The notes: generated from the sequence alone by a model not told the origin. A DNA stretch of 64,000 bases from an uncultured Clostridia bacterium (GCA_928721565.1 OV788638.1:1116001-1180000), one strand, 5' to 3'; shown: positions 35,380 through 45,297, counted from the stretch's first letter. Numbers and translations: made by a program.

Positions 35380-36963
35380 ATGCAAATAACAGATTTGAAA
35401 GATATGCTAAAAAAATCAGGAGAAAAATATCCAGAAAAAATAGCATATAAAATAAGAATAGAACAAGGAAAATATAAAGAAATAACACATAAACAAGTAA
35501 GAGATATGATAGATAGTTTAGGAACAGCATTAATAGATATGGGACTAAAAGGAAAAAGAATAGGTGTCATTGGAGAAAATAGATATGAATGGGAAATTGC
35601 ATATTTATCAATAGTATGTGGAACAGGAACAGTAGTTCCATTAGATAAATCTTTACCAGAAAATGAATTAAGAAGTTTAATTGAACGTTCAGAAATAGAA
35701 GCAATTTTTTATACTAAAAAATATGAAGATAGTTTAAAAAAGATATTAGAAGAAAAAGTAGGAAAACTAAAGTACTTAATTTCTATGGAAAAAGAAGAAC
35801 AAGAATTAATAAAAAAAGGTGAAGAATTAATTAAGCAAGGAAACAGAGAATTTATAGATGCAAAAATTGATAATGAAAAAATGAGCATTATGCTTTTTAC
35901 ATCTGGAACAACATCAGCTTCAAAGATAGTTGCATTATCACATAAAAACCTAGTATCAAATTTGATGGATATTTCATCAATATTAGATGTTAATTCAGAT
36001 GATGTATTTTTATCATTTTTACCAATACATCATGTATTTGAATGTACTGTTGGATTTTTGTTTGCATTATATTCAGGTGCTCAAACAGTATTTTGTGATG
36101 GAATAAGACATATTATGGAAAATATGAATGAATATAAAGTATCTGTAATGGCATCTGTTCCAGCAATTTATGAAAGAATATATAAAATAATAAGCAAGAA
36201 TAAAGAAAATGCCAAAGAATTGTTAGGCGGACATGTAAAATTATTAATAAGTGGTGCAGCAAGTTTAGATTCAACAATTGAAAAAAATTATAGAGATTTA
36301 GGAATTAATCTAGTTCAAGGATATGGATTAACAGAAACATCACCTGTTATTGCAATTGGTACAAATGCACATTATAGAACAGGTTCTGTAGGAATTGCAG
36401 TTCCAAGTGTTGAAGCAAAAGTAATAAATTGTGATGAAACAGGAATGGGAGAATTAGTTGCAAAAGGTCCAAGTATAATGCTAGGTTACTATGGAAATAA
36501 AGAAGAAACAGATAAAGTATTAAAAGATGGTTGGTTTAATACAGGAGATTTAGCAAGAATTGATAAAGATGGATACATATTTATATGTGGTAGAAAAAAG
36601 AGTGTTATAGTATTAAAAAATGGTAAAAATATTTTTCCAGAAGAAATGGAAAGTAGAATTAATAGAATTGATGGTGTAGAAGAATCATTTATTTTTGGAA
36701 AGCCAGTTTCAGAAGATAAAAATAATATAAAAATATTTGCTAAAGTTATATACAATCAAGAAGTAATGAAAGATATATATAGTGTACAAGAAAGTGCAGA
36801 TATATATAAAATTATAAATAAAAAAGTAAAAGAAATTAATCAAGAAATGCCAAGATATAAGGCAATTAAAGGTGTACTTATAAGTGAAGATCCACTTATA
36901 AAAACAACAACAAATAAAATAAAAAGACAGGATAATTTTAACCAAATTATGAGTCAATTATAG
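35380..36963 (+). CDS. AMP-forming acyl-CoA/acyl-ACP synthetase
   Basis: A 527-residue member of the ANL adenylating family. Motifs include the P-loop-like MLFTSGTTSASK, GYGLTETSPV and GWFNTGDLARID, with the C-terminal hinge and lysine region. The resemblance is to long-chain acyl-CoA synthetases. As the first gene of the fatty acid operon it probably activates exogenous or recycled fatty acids, as CoA or ACP esters; which one is unknown. It starts 118 bp after the preceding terminator and leads ten genes on the same strand with gaps of 13 bp or less. Confidence 0.9.
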   Translation: MQITDLKDMLKKSGEKYPEKIAYKIRIEQGKYKEITHKQVRDMIDSLGTALIDMGLKGKRIGVIGENRYEWEIAYLSIVCGTGTVVPLDKSLPENELRSLIERSEIEAIFYTKKYEDSLKKILEEKVGKLKYLISMEKEEQELIKKGEELIKQGNREFIDAKIDNEKMSIMLFTSGTTSASKIVALSHKNLVSNLMDISSILDVNSDDVFLSFLPIHHVFECTVGFLFALYSGAQTVFCDGIRHIMENMNEYKVSVMASVPAIYERIYKIISKNKENAKELLGGHVKLLISGAASLDSTIEKNYRDLGINLVQGYGLTETSPVIAIGTNAHYRTGSVGIAVPSVEAKVINCDETGMGELVAKGPSIMLGYYGNKEETDKVLKDGWFNTGDLARIDKDGYIFICGRKKSVIVLKNGKNIFPEEMESRINRIDGVEESFIFGKPVSEDKNNIKIFAKVIYNQEVMKDIYSVQESADIYKIINKKVKEINQEMPRYKAIKGVLISEDPLIKTTTNKIKRQDNFNQIMSQL

Positions 36964-36976
36964 AAAGAGGAAATCT

Positions 36977-37522
36977 ATGTATAAACAATATTTCTATCAT
37001 AAAATAGATTCAACGCAATTAGAAATTTGGAGAAGAATTAAAGAAAATAAAATAGAAAATAAAACAGTTATAATTGCAGATATACAAACAAACGGAAAAG
37101 GAACTCATGGAAGAAAGTGGTATACAGATGAAGGTAATAATATTGCATTTTCATTTTTTAGACAAATCAATTGTGAGATTGATAAATTAGATGGCTTAAC
37201 TACTGAAATGGCACAAATCATATTAGATATTTTTAAAGAATTATATCAAATTGAACTTCAAATAAAATTACCTAATGACATATTTTACAATGGCAAAAAA
37301 GTAGGTGGAATACTTTCAGAAACCAAAGTAAGTGGCAATATTGTGAAATATATTGTTGTTGGAATAGGAATAAATACATGTCAAACTAAGTTTGATGCAG
37401 AAATAAAAGATATTGCAACATCAATAAAAAATGAATTTGGAATTGATGTAGATAGAATGAAAATTATAGAAGAGTTTTGTAATAGATTTGAAAATAAAAT
37501 ATCAGAAAGGATTGAAAAATAA
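36977..37522 (+). CDS. birA: Minimal biotin protein ligase
   Basis: Attaches biotin to AccB, using ATP. The catalytic core is clear: GKGTHGRKW (biotinyl-AMP loop), KLPNDI and KKVGGILSE. At 181 residues it lacks both the N-terminal repressor helix-turn-helix and most of the C-terminal SH3-like domain of bifunctional BirA (about 320 residues), so it cannot act as the biotin repressor. Its place between the acyl synthetase and fabD, and ahead of accB, supports the role. Confidence 0.9.
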   Translation: MYKQYFYHKIDSTQLEIWRRIKENKIENKTVIIADIQTNGKGTHGRKWYTDEGNNIAFSFFRQINCEIDKLDGLTTEMAQIILDIFKELYQIELQIKLPNDIFYNGKKVGGILSETKVSGNIVKYIVVGIGINTCQTKFDAEIKDIATSIKNEFGIDVDRMKIIEEFCNRFENKISERIEK

Positions 37523-38464
37523 ATGAAAATAGGATACTTATTTCCGGGTCAAGGTGCACAAAGTCTAGGAATGGGAAAAGATATATATGAAAAATATGAT
37601 GTTGTAAAAGATGTATACAAAAAAGTTAAAGAGTTAACAGGAATAGATGTTGCTAAAATAACATTTGAAAATGAGGAATTGCTAAATCAAACACAATATA
37701 CGCAAATTTGTATTTTAACAATGAGTTTAGCCATTTTAGAAATATTAAAACAGAATGGAATTAAAGCAGAAGTTTCGAGCGGACTAAGCTTAGGAGAATA
37801 TACAGCTTTAATAAATAGTGGAGTATTGAGCTTTGAAGATGGTATACAATTAGTAAAAAAACGTGGTGAATATATGCAAAAACTAGTTCCAGAAGGTGAA
37901 TGGTTGATGTCAGCAATACTTGGAGTGGAAGAAGAAAAAGTTATTGAAATATGTAAATTAGCAAATGAAAAATCAAAAGAAAATTTTGTGGTTCCAGTAA
38001 ACTTTAATTGTCCAGGTCAGATTGTGATATCAGGAAATAAGGCTGGTGTGGAAACAGCAGAAGTTATTGCTAAAGAACAAGGGGTAAGAAAAGTTAGAAC
38101 ATTAAAAACATCAGGGCCATTCCATACAGAAAAACTAAAAAAAGCATCAGAGGCATTAAAAAAAGATTTGGAACAGGTAAAATTTAATCAATTTAATAAT
38201 ACAGTTGTAAAAAATATAGATGGCACAGAATACAAAGAAACAGATGATATTAAAGATATATTAGCAAAACATATAATAAGTCCTGTTAAATTTACAGCAG
38301 TACTTCAAAAGATGTTAGATCTTGGAGTTGACACTTTTATTGAAGTTGGACCAGGAAAGACGTTGTCAGGATTTATAAAGAAAATGCCAACAGATAAAGA
38401 GATAAAAATTTTAAACATCAATAATTGTGAGACATTAGAAAATGTTTTAAAGGAGGTAAAATAG
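37523..38464 (+). CDS. fabD: Malonyl-CoA:ACP transacylase
   Basis: Transfers malonate from CoA to acyl carrier protein. The 313-residue protein starts with LFPGQGAQ, has the catalytic serine in GLSLGEYTAL and the later SGPFHT histidine. The ATG follows the birA stop without a gap. Confidence 0.96.
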   Translation: MKIGYLFPGQGAQSLGMGKDIYEKYDVVKDVYKKVKELTGIDVAKITFENEELLNQTQYTQICILTMSLAILEILKQNGIKAEVSSGLSLGEYTALINSGVLSFEDGIQLVKKRGEYMQKLVPEGEWLMSAILGVEEEKVIEICKLANEKSKENFVVPVNFNCPGQIVISGNKAGVETAEVIAKEQGVRKVRTLKTSGPFHTEKLKKASEALKKDLEQVKFNQFNNTVVKNIDGTEYKETDDIKDILAKHIISPVKFTAVLQKMLDLGVDTFIEVGPGKTLSGFIKKMPTDKEIKILNINNCETLENVLKEVK

Positions 38465-39196
38465 ATGGATAAAGTAGCAATGATAACAGGTGCAACTAGA
38501 GGAATTGGAAAGCAAATTGCTTTAACATTAGCAAATGAAGGTTATAATATCGTATTAAATTATAGAACAAAAAATGATGAGCTAATTCAAGCAAAGAATG
38601 AGATTGAGAGTAAAAATGTAAACTGCTTAACTGTACAAGGTGATGTAACAAATTTTGAAGATTGCAAACAAATGATAGAAAGAGCAATTAACGAATTTGG
38701 AAAAATAGATGTATTAGTGAATAATGCAGGAATTACTAAAGATATGTTACTTGCAAGAATGAAAGAAGAAGATTTTAAACAAGTAATAGATGTTAATTTA
38801 GTTGGAATATTTAATATGACTAAAAACGTAATTTCATATATGATGAAAGCAAGAAATGGGAGAATTATAAATATTTCATCAGTAGTTGGAATTGCAGGGA
38901 ATGCAGGTCAAACAAATTACTCTGCATCAAAAGCAGGAATAATTGGATTTACCAAAAGTTTGGCAAAAGAAGTTGCATCAAGAAATATTTTAGTAAATGC
39001 AGTAGCACCAGGATTTATAGAAACCAATATGACAGATATATTAAAACAAGAAGTAAAAGATGAAATTGCTAAAAATATTCCATTAAAAAGAATGGGAACA
39101 CCTAAAGATGTAGCAAATGTAGTAAAGTTTTTAGCATCAGAAGATAGCTCATATATTACAGGGCAAGTTATTTCAGTAGATGGAGGAATGATTTAA
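38465..39196 (+). CDS. fabG: 3-oxoacyl-ACP reductase
   Basis: NADPH-dependent short-chain dehydrogenase, the first reduction step of elongation. The 243-residue protein has TGATRGIGKQIA (dinucleotide loop), NNAGIT, the catalytic serine (NISSVVG) and YSASKAG with the Tyr-Lys pair. It ends GQVISVDGGM, the usual FabG C-terminus. The start directly follows fabD and the stop overlaps the fabF start. Confidence 0.97.
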   Translation: MDKVAMITGATRGIGKQIALTLANEGYNIVLNYRTKNDELIQAKNEIESKNVNCLTVQGDVTNFEDCKQMIERAINEFGKIDVLVNNAGITKDMLLARMKEEDFKQVIDVNLVGIFNMTKNVISYMMKARNGRIINISSVVGIAGNAGQTNYSASKAGIIGFTKSLAKEVASRNILVNAVAPGFIETNMTDILKQEVKDEIAKNIPLKRMGTPKDVANVVKFLASEDSSYITGQVISVDGGMI

Positions 39197-40440
39197 TGAA
39201 AAAAAGAGTTGTAATAACAGGTTTAGGTGCAATAACACCAATAGGTAAAACAGCAAATGAAACTTGGAATGGAATAAAAAATAAAGAGTGTGGAATTGAT
39301 GAAATTAAACTATTTAATGCAGAAAATTTTAAAACTAAATTTGATGCAGAAGTAAAAGATTTTAATTCATTAGATTATCTAGATATGAAACAATCTAAAA
39401 GATTAGATAGAAGTTCACAATTTGCAATAATTGCAGGAAGAGAAGCTTTAAAAGATAGTGGAATAACGACAGAAAATACAAATTTTAATAATGTTGGAGT
39501 TTTTGTTAGCTCTGGAATAGGAGGGTTATCAACAATACAACAACAATGTGAAATAAATTATGAGAAAGGAAATAATAGAGTTTCTCCAATGTTTATACCA
39601 ATGGGAATTACAAATATGCCTGCCGGAAATGTTGCGATAGATTTAGGATTAAAAGGAGAGTCTATATCTATAGTTACAGCATGTGCATCATCTACACATG
39701 CTATAGGAGAAGCTTTTAGAAATATACAAGATGGATATGAAGATGTGATTTTGGCAGGAGGATGTGAAGCAGCAATTTGTGAATGTGGAGTAGCAGGATT
39801 TGAAAATATGAAAGCATTAACACATGCAACCGAAAAAAATAGAGCAAGTATTCCATTTGATAAAGAAAGAAGTGGATTTGTAATGGCAGAAGGTGCAGGA
39901 ATTATTGTGTTAGAAGAATTAGAACATGCCAAGGCAAGAAATGCTAAAATATATGCTGAACTTGTAGGATATGGTGCAACTTCTGATGCATATCATATTA
40001 CTTCACCATCTCCAGATGGTGAAGGTGCTGCAAGAGCTATGGTAAGAGCAATTGAAAATGCAAATATGAAACCAGAAGATATTGATTATATAAATGCTCA
40101 TGGAACTTCTACACATTTAAATGATGTATGTGAAACTTTAGCAATAAAAAGAGCATTAGGAGAAGCAAGTAAAAAGGTAATGGTAAGTTCAACAAAAGGA
40201 AATACAGGACATTTACTTGGTGCTGCTGGCGTAGTAGAAGCGCTTATATGTGCAAAAGCAATAGAAGAACAATTAGTTCCACCAACATTAAATTATAAAG
40301 TTCCAGATGAAGAGTGTGATTTAGATATTGTTCCAAATGAGCCAAGAAATGTGAATTTGAATGTTGTAATGTCAAATTCTTTAGGGTTTGGAGGACACAA
40401 TGCAAGCATCATATTAAAGAAATATGAGGAGGAAAGATAA
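39196..40440 (+). CDS. fabF: 3-oxoacyl-ACP synthase II
   Basis: The elongating condensing enzyme. The 414-residue protein has the active cysteine in VTACASSTHAIG and the two histidines in NAHGTSTHLND and GNTGHLLGAAG. It starts within the fabG stop codon (ATGA-type overlap of one base). Confidence 0.97.
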   Translation: MKKRVVITGLGAITPIGKTANETWNGIKNKECGIDEIKLFNAENFKTKFDAEVKDFNSLDYLDMKQSKRLDRSSQFAIIAGREALKDSGITTENTNFNNVGVFVSSGIGGLSTIQQQCEINYEKGNNRVSPMFIPMGITNMPAGNVAIDLGLKGESISIVTACASSTHAIGEAFRNIQDGYEDVILAGGCEAAICECGVAGFENMKALTHATEKNRASIPFDKERSGFVMAEGAGIIVLEELEHAKARNAKIYAELVGYGATSDAYHITSPSPDGEGAARAMVRAIENANMKPEDIDYINAHGTSTHLNDVCETLAIKRALGEASKKVMVSSTKGNTGHLLGAAGVVEALICAKAIEEQLVPPTLNYKVPDEECDLDIVPNEPRNVNLNVVMSNSLGFGGHNASIILKKYEEER

Positions 40441-40872
40441 ATGGAATATGACAAAATAAAACAACTAATAGAAGATATGGGAAAATCAAATATAGAAGAA
40501 TTAGAAATTGAGTTTCCAGAAGGTATGAAAATAAGTATGAGAAAAGGCGAAAATGCAGTTAAACCAATAGTACCAGTAATTCAAACAATATCAGCAGTTC
40601 AAACTACTGAAACTATACCAGAAGAGCCAAAAGAAGAATATAAAGAAATTAAATCACCAATGGTTGGAACGTTTTATTCAAAACCATCACCTGATAAAGA
40701 AGCATTTATAAAAGTAGGAGATAAAGTAAAAAAAGGTCAAGTAGTTTGTATTATAGAAGCAATGAAATTAATGAACGAAATAGAAGCAGAATTTGATGGA
40801 GAAGTAGTAGAAGTGTGTTTAAATGATGGTGATTCAGTTGAATATGGGAAAACACTTTTCAAATTAAAATAA
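40441..40872 (+). CDS. accB: Biotin carboxyl carrier protein of acetyl-CoA carboxylase
   Basis: Carries the biotin that moves carboxyl groups to acetyl-CoA. The 143-residue protein has an N-terminal helical region, a Pro/Glu-rich linker and the C-terminal biotinyl domain with the biotin lysine in EAMKLMN. It directly follows fabF. Confidence 0.97.
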   Translation: MEYDKIKQLIEDMGKSNIEELEIEFPEGMKISMRKGENAVKPIVPVIQTISAVQTTETIPEEPKEEYKEIKSPMVGTFYSKPSPDKEAFIKVGDKVKKGQVVCIIEAMKLMNEIEAEFDGEVVEVCLNDGDSVEYGKTLFKLK

Positions 40873-40882
40873 GGAGGAAAAA

Positions 40883-41305
40883 ATGTTAGATAAAGAAGAA
40901 ATAAAAAAAATAATTCCTCAAAGAGATCCATTCTTAATGATAGATGAAGTAGAAAAATTTGTACCAGGAGAAAGTTGTACTGCCTATAAAAATGTAAGTG
41001 CAGATGAATATTATTTTAAAGGTCATTTTCCTGGAAATCCTATAATGCCTGGAGTTTTAATGGTAGAAGCATTAGCACAAACAGGAGCAGTAGCAATTTT
41101 ATCAATGGAAGAAAACAAAGGAAGAAATGCATTATTTGGAGGAATTAATAATTTGAAATTCAAAAAACAAGTTGTTCCAGGAGATAGATTAAAATTAGAA
41201 GTTAAGATAATTAAAAGAAAAGGTCCTATAGGAATAGGAGAAGCAATTGCCACTGTTGATGGAAAAATTGCTGTTAAAGGTGAATTAACATTTGCCATAG
41301 TATAA
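40883..41305 (+). CDS. fabZ: 3-hydroxyacyl-ACP dehydratase FabZ
   Basis: Dehydrates 3-hydroxyacyl-ACP in elongation. The 140-residue hotdog protein has the catalytic histidine in GHFPGNPIMPGVL and the glutamate in VEALAQ. AAGGAGG precedes the start, 10 bp after accB. Confidence 0.97.
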   Translation: MLDKEEIKKIIPQRDPFLMIDEVEKFVPGESCTAYKNVSADEYYFKGHFPGNPIMPGVLMVEALAQTGAVAILSMEENKGRNALFGGINNLKFKKQVVPGDRLKLEVKIIKRKGPIGIGEAIATVDGKIAVKGELTFAIV

Positions 41306-41318
41306 GAAGGAGAAAAAG

Positions 41319-42662
41319 ATGATAAACAAGATATTAATTGCAAATAGAGGAGAAATAGCAGTAAGAATAATAAGAGCATGTAAAGAAATGAATATAAAGA
41401 CAGTTGCAGTATATTCAGAAGTAGACAAAGATGCAATGCATGTAAAACTAGCTGATGAAGCAATATGCATAGGACCTGCAAATTCTAGTAAAAGCTATTT
41501 GAATTTTAAAAATATAATAGAAGCAGCTAATATAACAGGAGCAGATGCAATTCATCCTGGATTTGGATTTCTATCAGAAAATAGCCAGTTTGCAAAAATA
41601 TGTGAAGAATCTAATATAAAATTTATAGGTCCAAATTATAAAGTAATTGAAATGATGGGAAATAAATCAAATGCAAAAGAATTAATGAAAAATGCAGGTG
41701 TTCCAGTTGTTCCGGGTTCAGATGGAAGTGTAAAAGGTCTAAAAGATGCAATCAAAATTGCAAATGAAATAGGATATCCAATTATGCTAAAAGCAGCAGC
41801 TGGAGGTGGAGGAAAAGGAATAAGAATTGTAAATGTTCCAGAAGAACTAGAAAGTAATTATAATATTGTAAAACAAGAAGCAAAAATTTCTTTCAATGAT
41901 GATGAAATATATATAGAAAAGTTCATAAAAAATCCTCGACATGTAGAAATCCAAATTTTAGCAGATGAGCACGGAAATGTAATTCATCTAGGAGAAAGAG
42001 ATTGCTCAATACAGAGAAGAAATCAAAAAGTGATTGAAGAAACACCATCAACAGCTATAGATGACAAATTAAGAAATAAGATGGGAGAATCTGCAATTAA
42101 AGCAGTAAAAGCATCAGGATATACAAGTTGTGGAACGATTGAATTTTTAGTAGATAGTGATAAAAATTTCTATTTTATGGAGATGAATACAAGAATCCAA
42201 GTAGAACACCCAATAACAGAAGAAAGAACAGGAATAGATATTGTTAAAGCTCAAATAAGAATTTCAGCAGGAGAACCATTAAAAATAAAACAAAAGGATG
42301 TCAAATTTAATGGATATAGTATTGAATGTAGAATAAATGCAGAAAATCCAGCTAAGAATTTTAGACCATGTCCAGGAACAATAACAGGAGTAATTTTGCC
42401 AGGAGGAAATGGAGTAAGAGTAGATACAGCAATATATTCAGGTTATATAATACCAAGTAACTATGATTCAATGATTGCAAAAATAATTACACATGGTGAC
42501 ACAAGAAATGAAGCAATTAGTAAGATGAAAAGAGCTTTAGAAGAAACAGTAATAGAAGGTGTAGACACAAATATAGATTTCTTATTTAAGATTATAAAAA
42601 ATCCAAATTTTATTAGAGGAAATTTTGATACCTCTTTTATTGAAAAAGAAATTTTAAAATAG
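41319..42662 (+). CDS. accC: Acetyl-CoA carboxylase, biotin carboxylase subunit
   Basis: Carboxylates the biotin of AccB using ATP and bicarbonate. The 447-residue protein has the N-terminal ILIANRGEIAVRIIRACKE, the ATP-grasp glycine loop AAGGGGKGIRIV, and the catalytic region EMNTRIQVEHPITEE. Length is normal. Confidence 0.98.
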   Translation: MINKILIANRGEIAVRIIRACKEMNIKTVAVYSEVDKDAMHVKLADEAICIGPANSSKSYLNFKNIIEAANITGADAIHPGFGFLSENSQFAKICEESNIKFIGPNYKVIEMMGNKSNAKELMKNAGVPVVPGSDGSVKGLKDAIKIANEIGYPIMLKAAAGGGGKGIRIVNVPEELESNYNIVKQEAKISFNDDEIYIEKFIKNPRHVEIQILADEHGNVIHLGERDCSIQRRNQKVIEETPSTAIDDKLRNKMGESAIKAVKASGYTSCGTIEFLVDSDKNFYFMEMNTRIQVEHPITEERTGIDIVKAQIRISAGEPLKIKQKDVKFNGYSIECRINAENPAKNFRPCPGTITGVILPGGNGVRVDTAIYSGYIIPSNYDSMIAKIITHGDTRNEAISKMKRALEETVIEGVDTNIDFLFKIIKNPNFIRGNFDTSFIEKEILK

Positions 42663-42673
42663 AGGAAAGAAAA

Positions 42674-43519
42674 ATGATAGTAGATAAAATAAAAAAAAGA
42701 GAGCCAACAGCTAAAAGGTCAGCAAATAAAGTAGATATTCCAATTGGAAAATGGATAAAATGTGATAAATGTAAAGAAATAATTTATAAAGAAACTTTAA
42801 GAGAAAACTATTCAATTTGTCCCAATTGTGGTGCATATTTTAGAATGCATATAAATAAAAGAATAGAAACAACGTTAGACGAAGGCTCTTATAAAAGATT
42901 TGATTTAGATATAGATACAACAAATCCATTAGGGTTAGAAGATTATCCTAAAAAGATAAAAGCATTAAGAGAAAAAACAGGAATTCAAGAAGCAGTAGGA
43001 TGTGGTACAGGAAAAATAAATGGAGAAGATGTAGTAATTTGTGTAATGGATAGTGGATTTTTAATGGGAAGTATGGGAGTTGTAGTTGGAGAAAAAATCA
43101 CATATGCTATAGAAAAAGCTATAGAATTAAAACTACCAATTATAATTTTTTGTACATCAGGCGGAGCAAGAATGCAAGAAGGAATAGTGTCTTTAATGCA
43201 GATGGCAAAAACAACATCAGCAATAAGAAAATTAAATAATGCAGGATTATTGTACATATCTGTTCTAACAGACCCTACATATGGAGGAGTTACAGCTTCA
43301 TTTGCGAGTATTGCAGATATTGTACTTGCAGAGCCTAAAGCAATGATTGGTTTTGCAGGAAAACGTGTAATAGAGCAGACAATAGGTCAAACATTGCCAG
43401 AAGATTTTCAGACTTCAGAGTTTTTATTAGAACACGGATTTATAGATAAAATTGTTGAAAGAAAAAACATGAAAAACACATTAAGCACACTAATCAAATT
43501 CCATAAAGGAGGTGAATAG
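42674..43519 (+). CDS. accD: Acetyl-CoA carboxylase carboxyltransferase, beta subunit
   Basis: Together with AccA transfers CO2 from carboxybiotin to acetyl-CoA. The 281-residue protein has the N-terminal four-cysteine zinc ribbon (CDKC ... CPNCG), then the crotonase-like domain with TSGGARMQEG and PTYGGVTASFA. It ends at TAG two bases before the accA start. Confidence 0.97.
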   Translation: MIVDKIKKREPTAKRSANKVDIPIGKWIKCDKCKEIIYKETLRENYSICPNCGAYFRMHINKRIETTLDEGSYKRFDLDIDTTNPLGLEDYPKKIKALREKTGIQEAVGCGTGKINGEDVVICVMDSGFLMGSMGVVVGEKITYAIEKAIELKLPIIIFCTSGGARMQEGIVSLMQMAKTTSAIRKLNNAGLLYISVLTDPTYGGVTASFASIADIVLAEPKAMIGFAGKRVIEQTIGQTLPEDFQTSEFLLEHGFIDKIVERKNMKNTLSTLIKFHKGGE

Positions 43520-43520
43520 A

Positions 43521-44339
43521 TTGGAAAAAACAGCATGGGAAAAGGTAGAAATTGCAAGAGACCCAAAAAGAAAGACATCATTAGATTATATAGAAGATAT
43601 ATTTGATGAATTTTTAGAATTACATGGAGATAGAGCTGGAAAAGATGATAAGGCAATTGTATGTGGGCTTGCAAGAATAGGCAATCAGAATTTTACAGTA
43701 ATAGCAGAACAAAAAGGAAGGACAACAAAAGAAAATATAGAAAGAAATTTTGGAATGCCTAACCCAGAAAGTTACAGAAAAGGTATAAGATTTATGGAAC
43801 AGGCCGAAAAGTTTAATAGACCAGTTATCACATTTATTGATACTAAAGGAGCATATCCAGGAATAGAAGCAGAAGAAAAAGGGCAAGGAGAAGCTATTGC
43901 ATCATCAATGCTTCAATTATCAGGTTTAAAGGTTCCAGTAATTGCAATCGTAATAGGAGAAGGTTCAAGTGGAGGAGCTTTGGCACTTGGAGTAGGAAAC
44001 AAAGTAATCATGTTAGAAAATGCAATCTATTCAATCTTATCTCCAGAAGGTTATGCAAGCATTTTGTGGAAAGATGCATCACGAGCAAAAGAAGCGGCAG
44101 AAAAAATGAAATTAACAGCACAAGATTTGCTAGAATTAAATATTATTGATAAAATAGTTGAGGAAAAATCATTTGAACAAACAGCAAAGGATTTAAAGAA
44201 CGAAATCGAGAATATAGTGTTGGAATTGAAGAAATTATCTGCAGAGGAATTAGTGGAGAGTAGATATCAAAAATACAGAAATATGGGAGAATTCGTTACT
44301 ATAGAAAAAGGAGAGAATATTAATGTTGTTAGAAAATAA
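43521..44339 (+). CDS. accA: Acetyl-CoA carboxylase carboxyltransferase, alpha subunit
   Basis: Partner of AccD. The 272-residue protein has DYIEDIFDEFLELHGDR, FIDTKGAYPG and GEGSSGGALAL, the AccA signatures. The likely start is TTG at 43521: AAAGGAGG ends eight bases before it, and the in-frame GTG at 43512 overlaps that site. The 3' end overlaps fabI by 17 bp. Confidence 0.95.
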   Translation: MEKTAWEKVEIARDPKRKTSLDYIEDIFDEFLELHGDRAGKDDKAIVCGLARIGNQNFTVIAEQKGRTTKENIERNFGMPNPESYRKGIRFMEQAEKFNRPVITFIDTKGAYPGIEAEEKGQGEAIASSMLQLSGLKVPVIAIVIGEGSSGGALALGVGNKVIMLENAIYSILSPEGYASILWKDASRAKEAAEKMKLTAQDLLELNIIDKIVEEKSFEQTAKDLKNEIENIVLELKKLSAEELVESRYQKYRNMGEFVTIEKGENINVVRK

Positions 44340-45096
44340 GAAAATCCTAATAATGGGAATTAGAAATAAATGGAGTATAGCATTTGGAATTGCAAAATCT
44401 GCATATGAAAATGGAGCTGAATTGCTTTTTACATGTAAAGGAGAAGAAAATAAAGCAAAAATAGAAGAATTAGTTTCAGAATTTAAAGGAGGTAAAGTAT
44501 ATCTTTTAGATGAAGCATCAGATGACGAACAAGTAAAATCAACTTTTGAAAAAATTAAAGAAGAAAATGGAAAAATAGATGGAATTGTACATGCAATAGC
44601 ACATGCATTTACAGAAGATTTACACAATGATTTTATTCAAACAAGCAAAGAAGGATATTTGCATGCATGCGAAGTTAGTGCATATTCATTTGTATTAGCA
44701 GCAAGAACTGCAAAAGAACTAGAAATGCTAAATGAAAATGCAAGTTTAGTTACTTTAACATATTATGGTTCAACAAAAGTAATAGAAGGATATAATGTGA
44801 TGGGAATTGCAAAATCTGCATTAGAATCAAGTGTAAGATACTTAGCTGAAAATTTAGGAAAAGAGCAAATTCGTGTAAATGCAATTTCAGCAGGACCAAT
44901 TAAAACATTGTCTGCAAGAGGAATTAAAGACTTCGGAAGTATTTTAGACGTTATTGAAGAAAAAGCACCATTACACAAAAATATTACTACAATACAAGTT
45001 GGAAATGTTGCTACATTTTTATTAAGTCAAATGTCAGACTGCATAACAGGCCAAACTATTTATGCTGATAATGGTTATGAAATTATGGGAGTGTAA
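44323..45096 (+). CDS. fabI: Enoyl-ACP reductase (NADH)
   Basis: Final reduction of each elongation cycle and the target of triclosan-type inhibitors. The 257-residue protein has the FabI-type opening (ILIMGIRNKWSIAFGIA), TYYGSTKVIEGYNVMGIAKSAL with the Y-x6-K catalytic pair, and the ITGQTIYADNGYEIMG end. It is a FabI rather than FabK or FabL by this pattern. It closes the operon; its stop codon touches fold-back element C. Confidence 0.95.
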   Translation: MLLENKKILIMGIRNKWSIAFGIAKSAYENGAELLFTCKGEENKAKIEELVSEFKGGKVYLLDEASDDEQVKSTFEKIKEENGKIDGIVHAIAHAFTEDLHNDFIQTSKEGYLHACEVSAYSFVLAARTAKELEMLNENASLVTLTYYGSTKVIEGYNVMGIAKSALESSVRYLAENLGKEQIRVNAISAGPIKTLSARGIKDFGSILDVIEEKAPLHKNITTIQVGNVATFLLSQMSDCITGQTIYADNGYEIMGV

Positions 45097-45297
45097 AAAG
45101 TTGTAAAAATCAGTTATGATTTCTAGATTATAAAATAATGGATTTAAGAAATTAATAATATATTGTTTTGAAATACCGCGTAAGCGACCAAATGAGCAAA
45201 GCGAATGCGACACCAAGGTATAAAAAAACAATATATTATTAATTTTCTAAATTCTAGATAATTTAACAGGAAATCATAACTGATTTTTACAACTTTT
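45096..45297. repeat. Long fold-back element C (202 bp) between fabI and the peroxiredoxin gene
   Basis: Perfect 28-bp outer arms (45096-45123 and 45270-45297) continue inward as an imperfect stem, including AATAATATATTG-type blocks, to a GC-richer tip around 45176-45215. Almost the whole segment folds into one hairpin. The left arm begins at the fabI stop codon and the right arm encodes the last eight codons of the convergent peroxiredoxin gene. A 22-bp internal block is shared with element D at 60.7 kb. It can also act as a terminator for both genes. Confidence 0.8.

Noticed and set aside
36709..36957. Antisense frame in the acyl synthetase gene
   Set aside because: Low-complexity Phe/Tyr/Ile-rich shadow of an AT-rich gene, no start signals.
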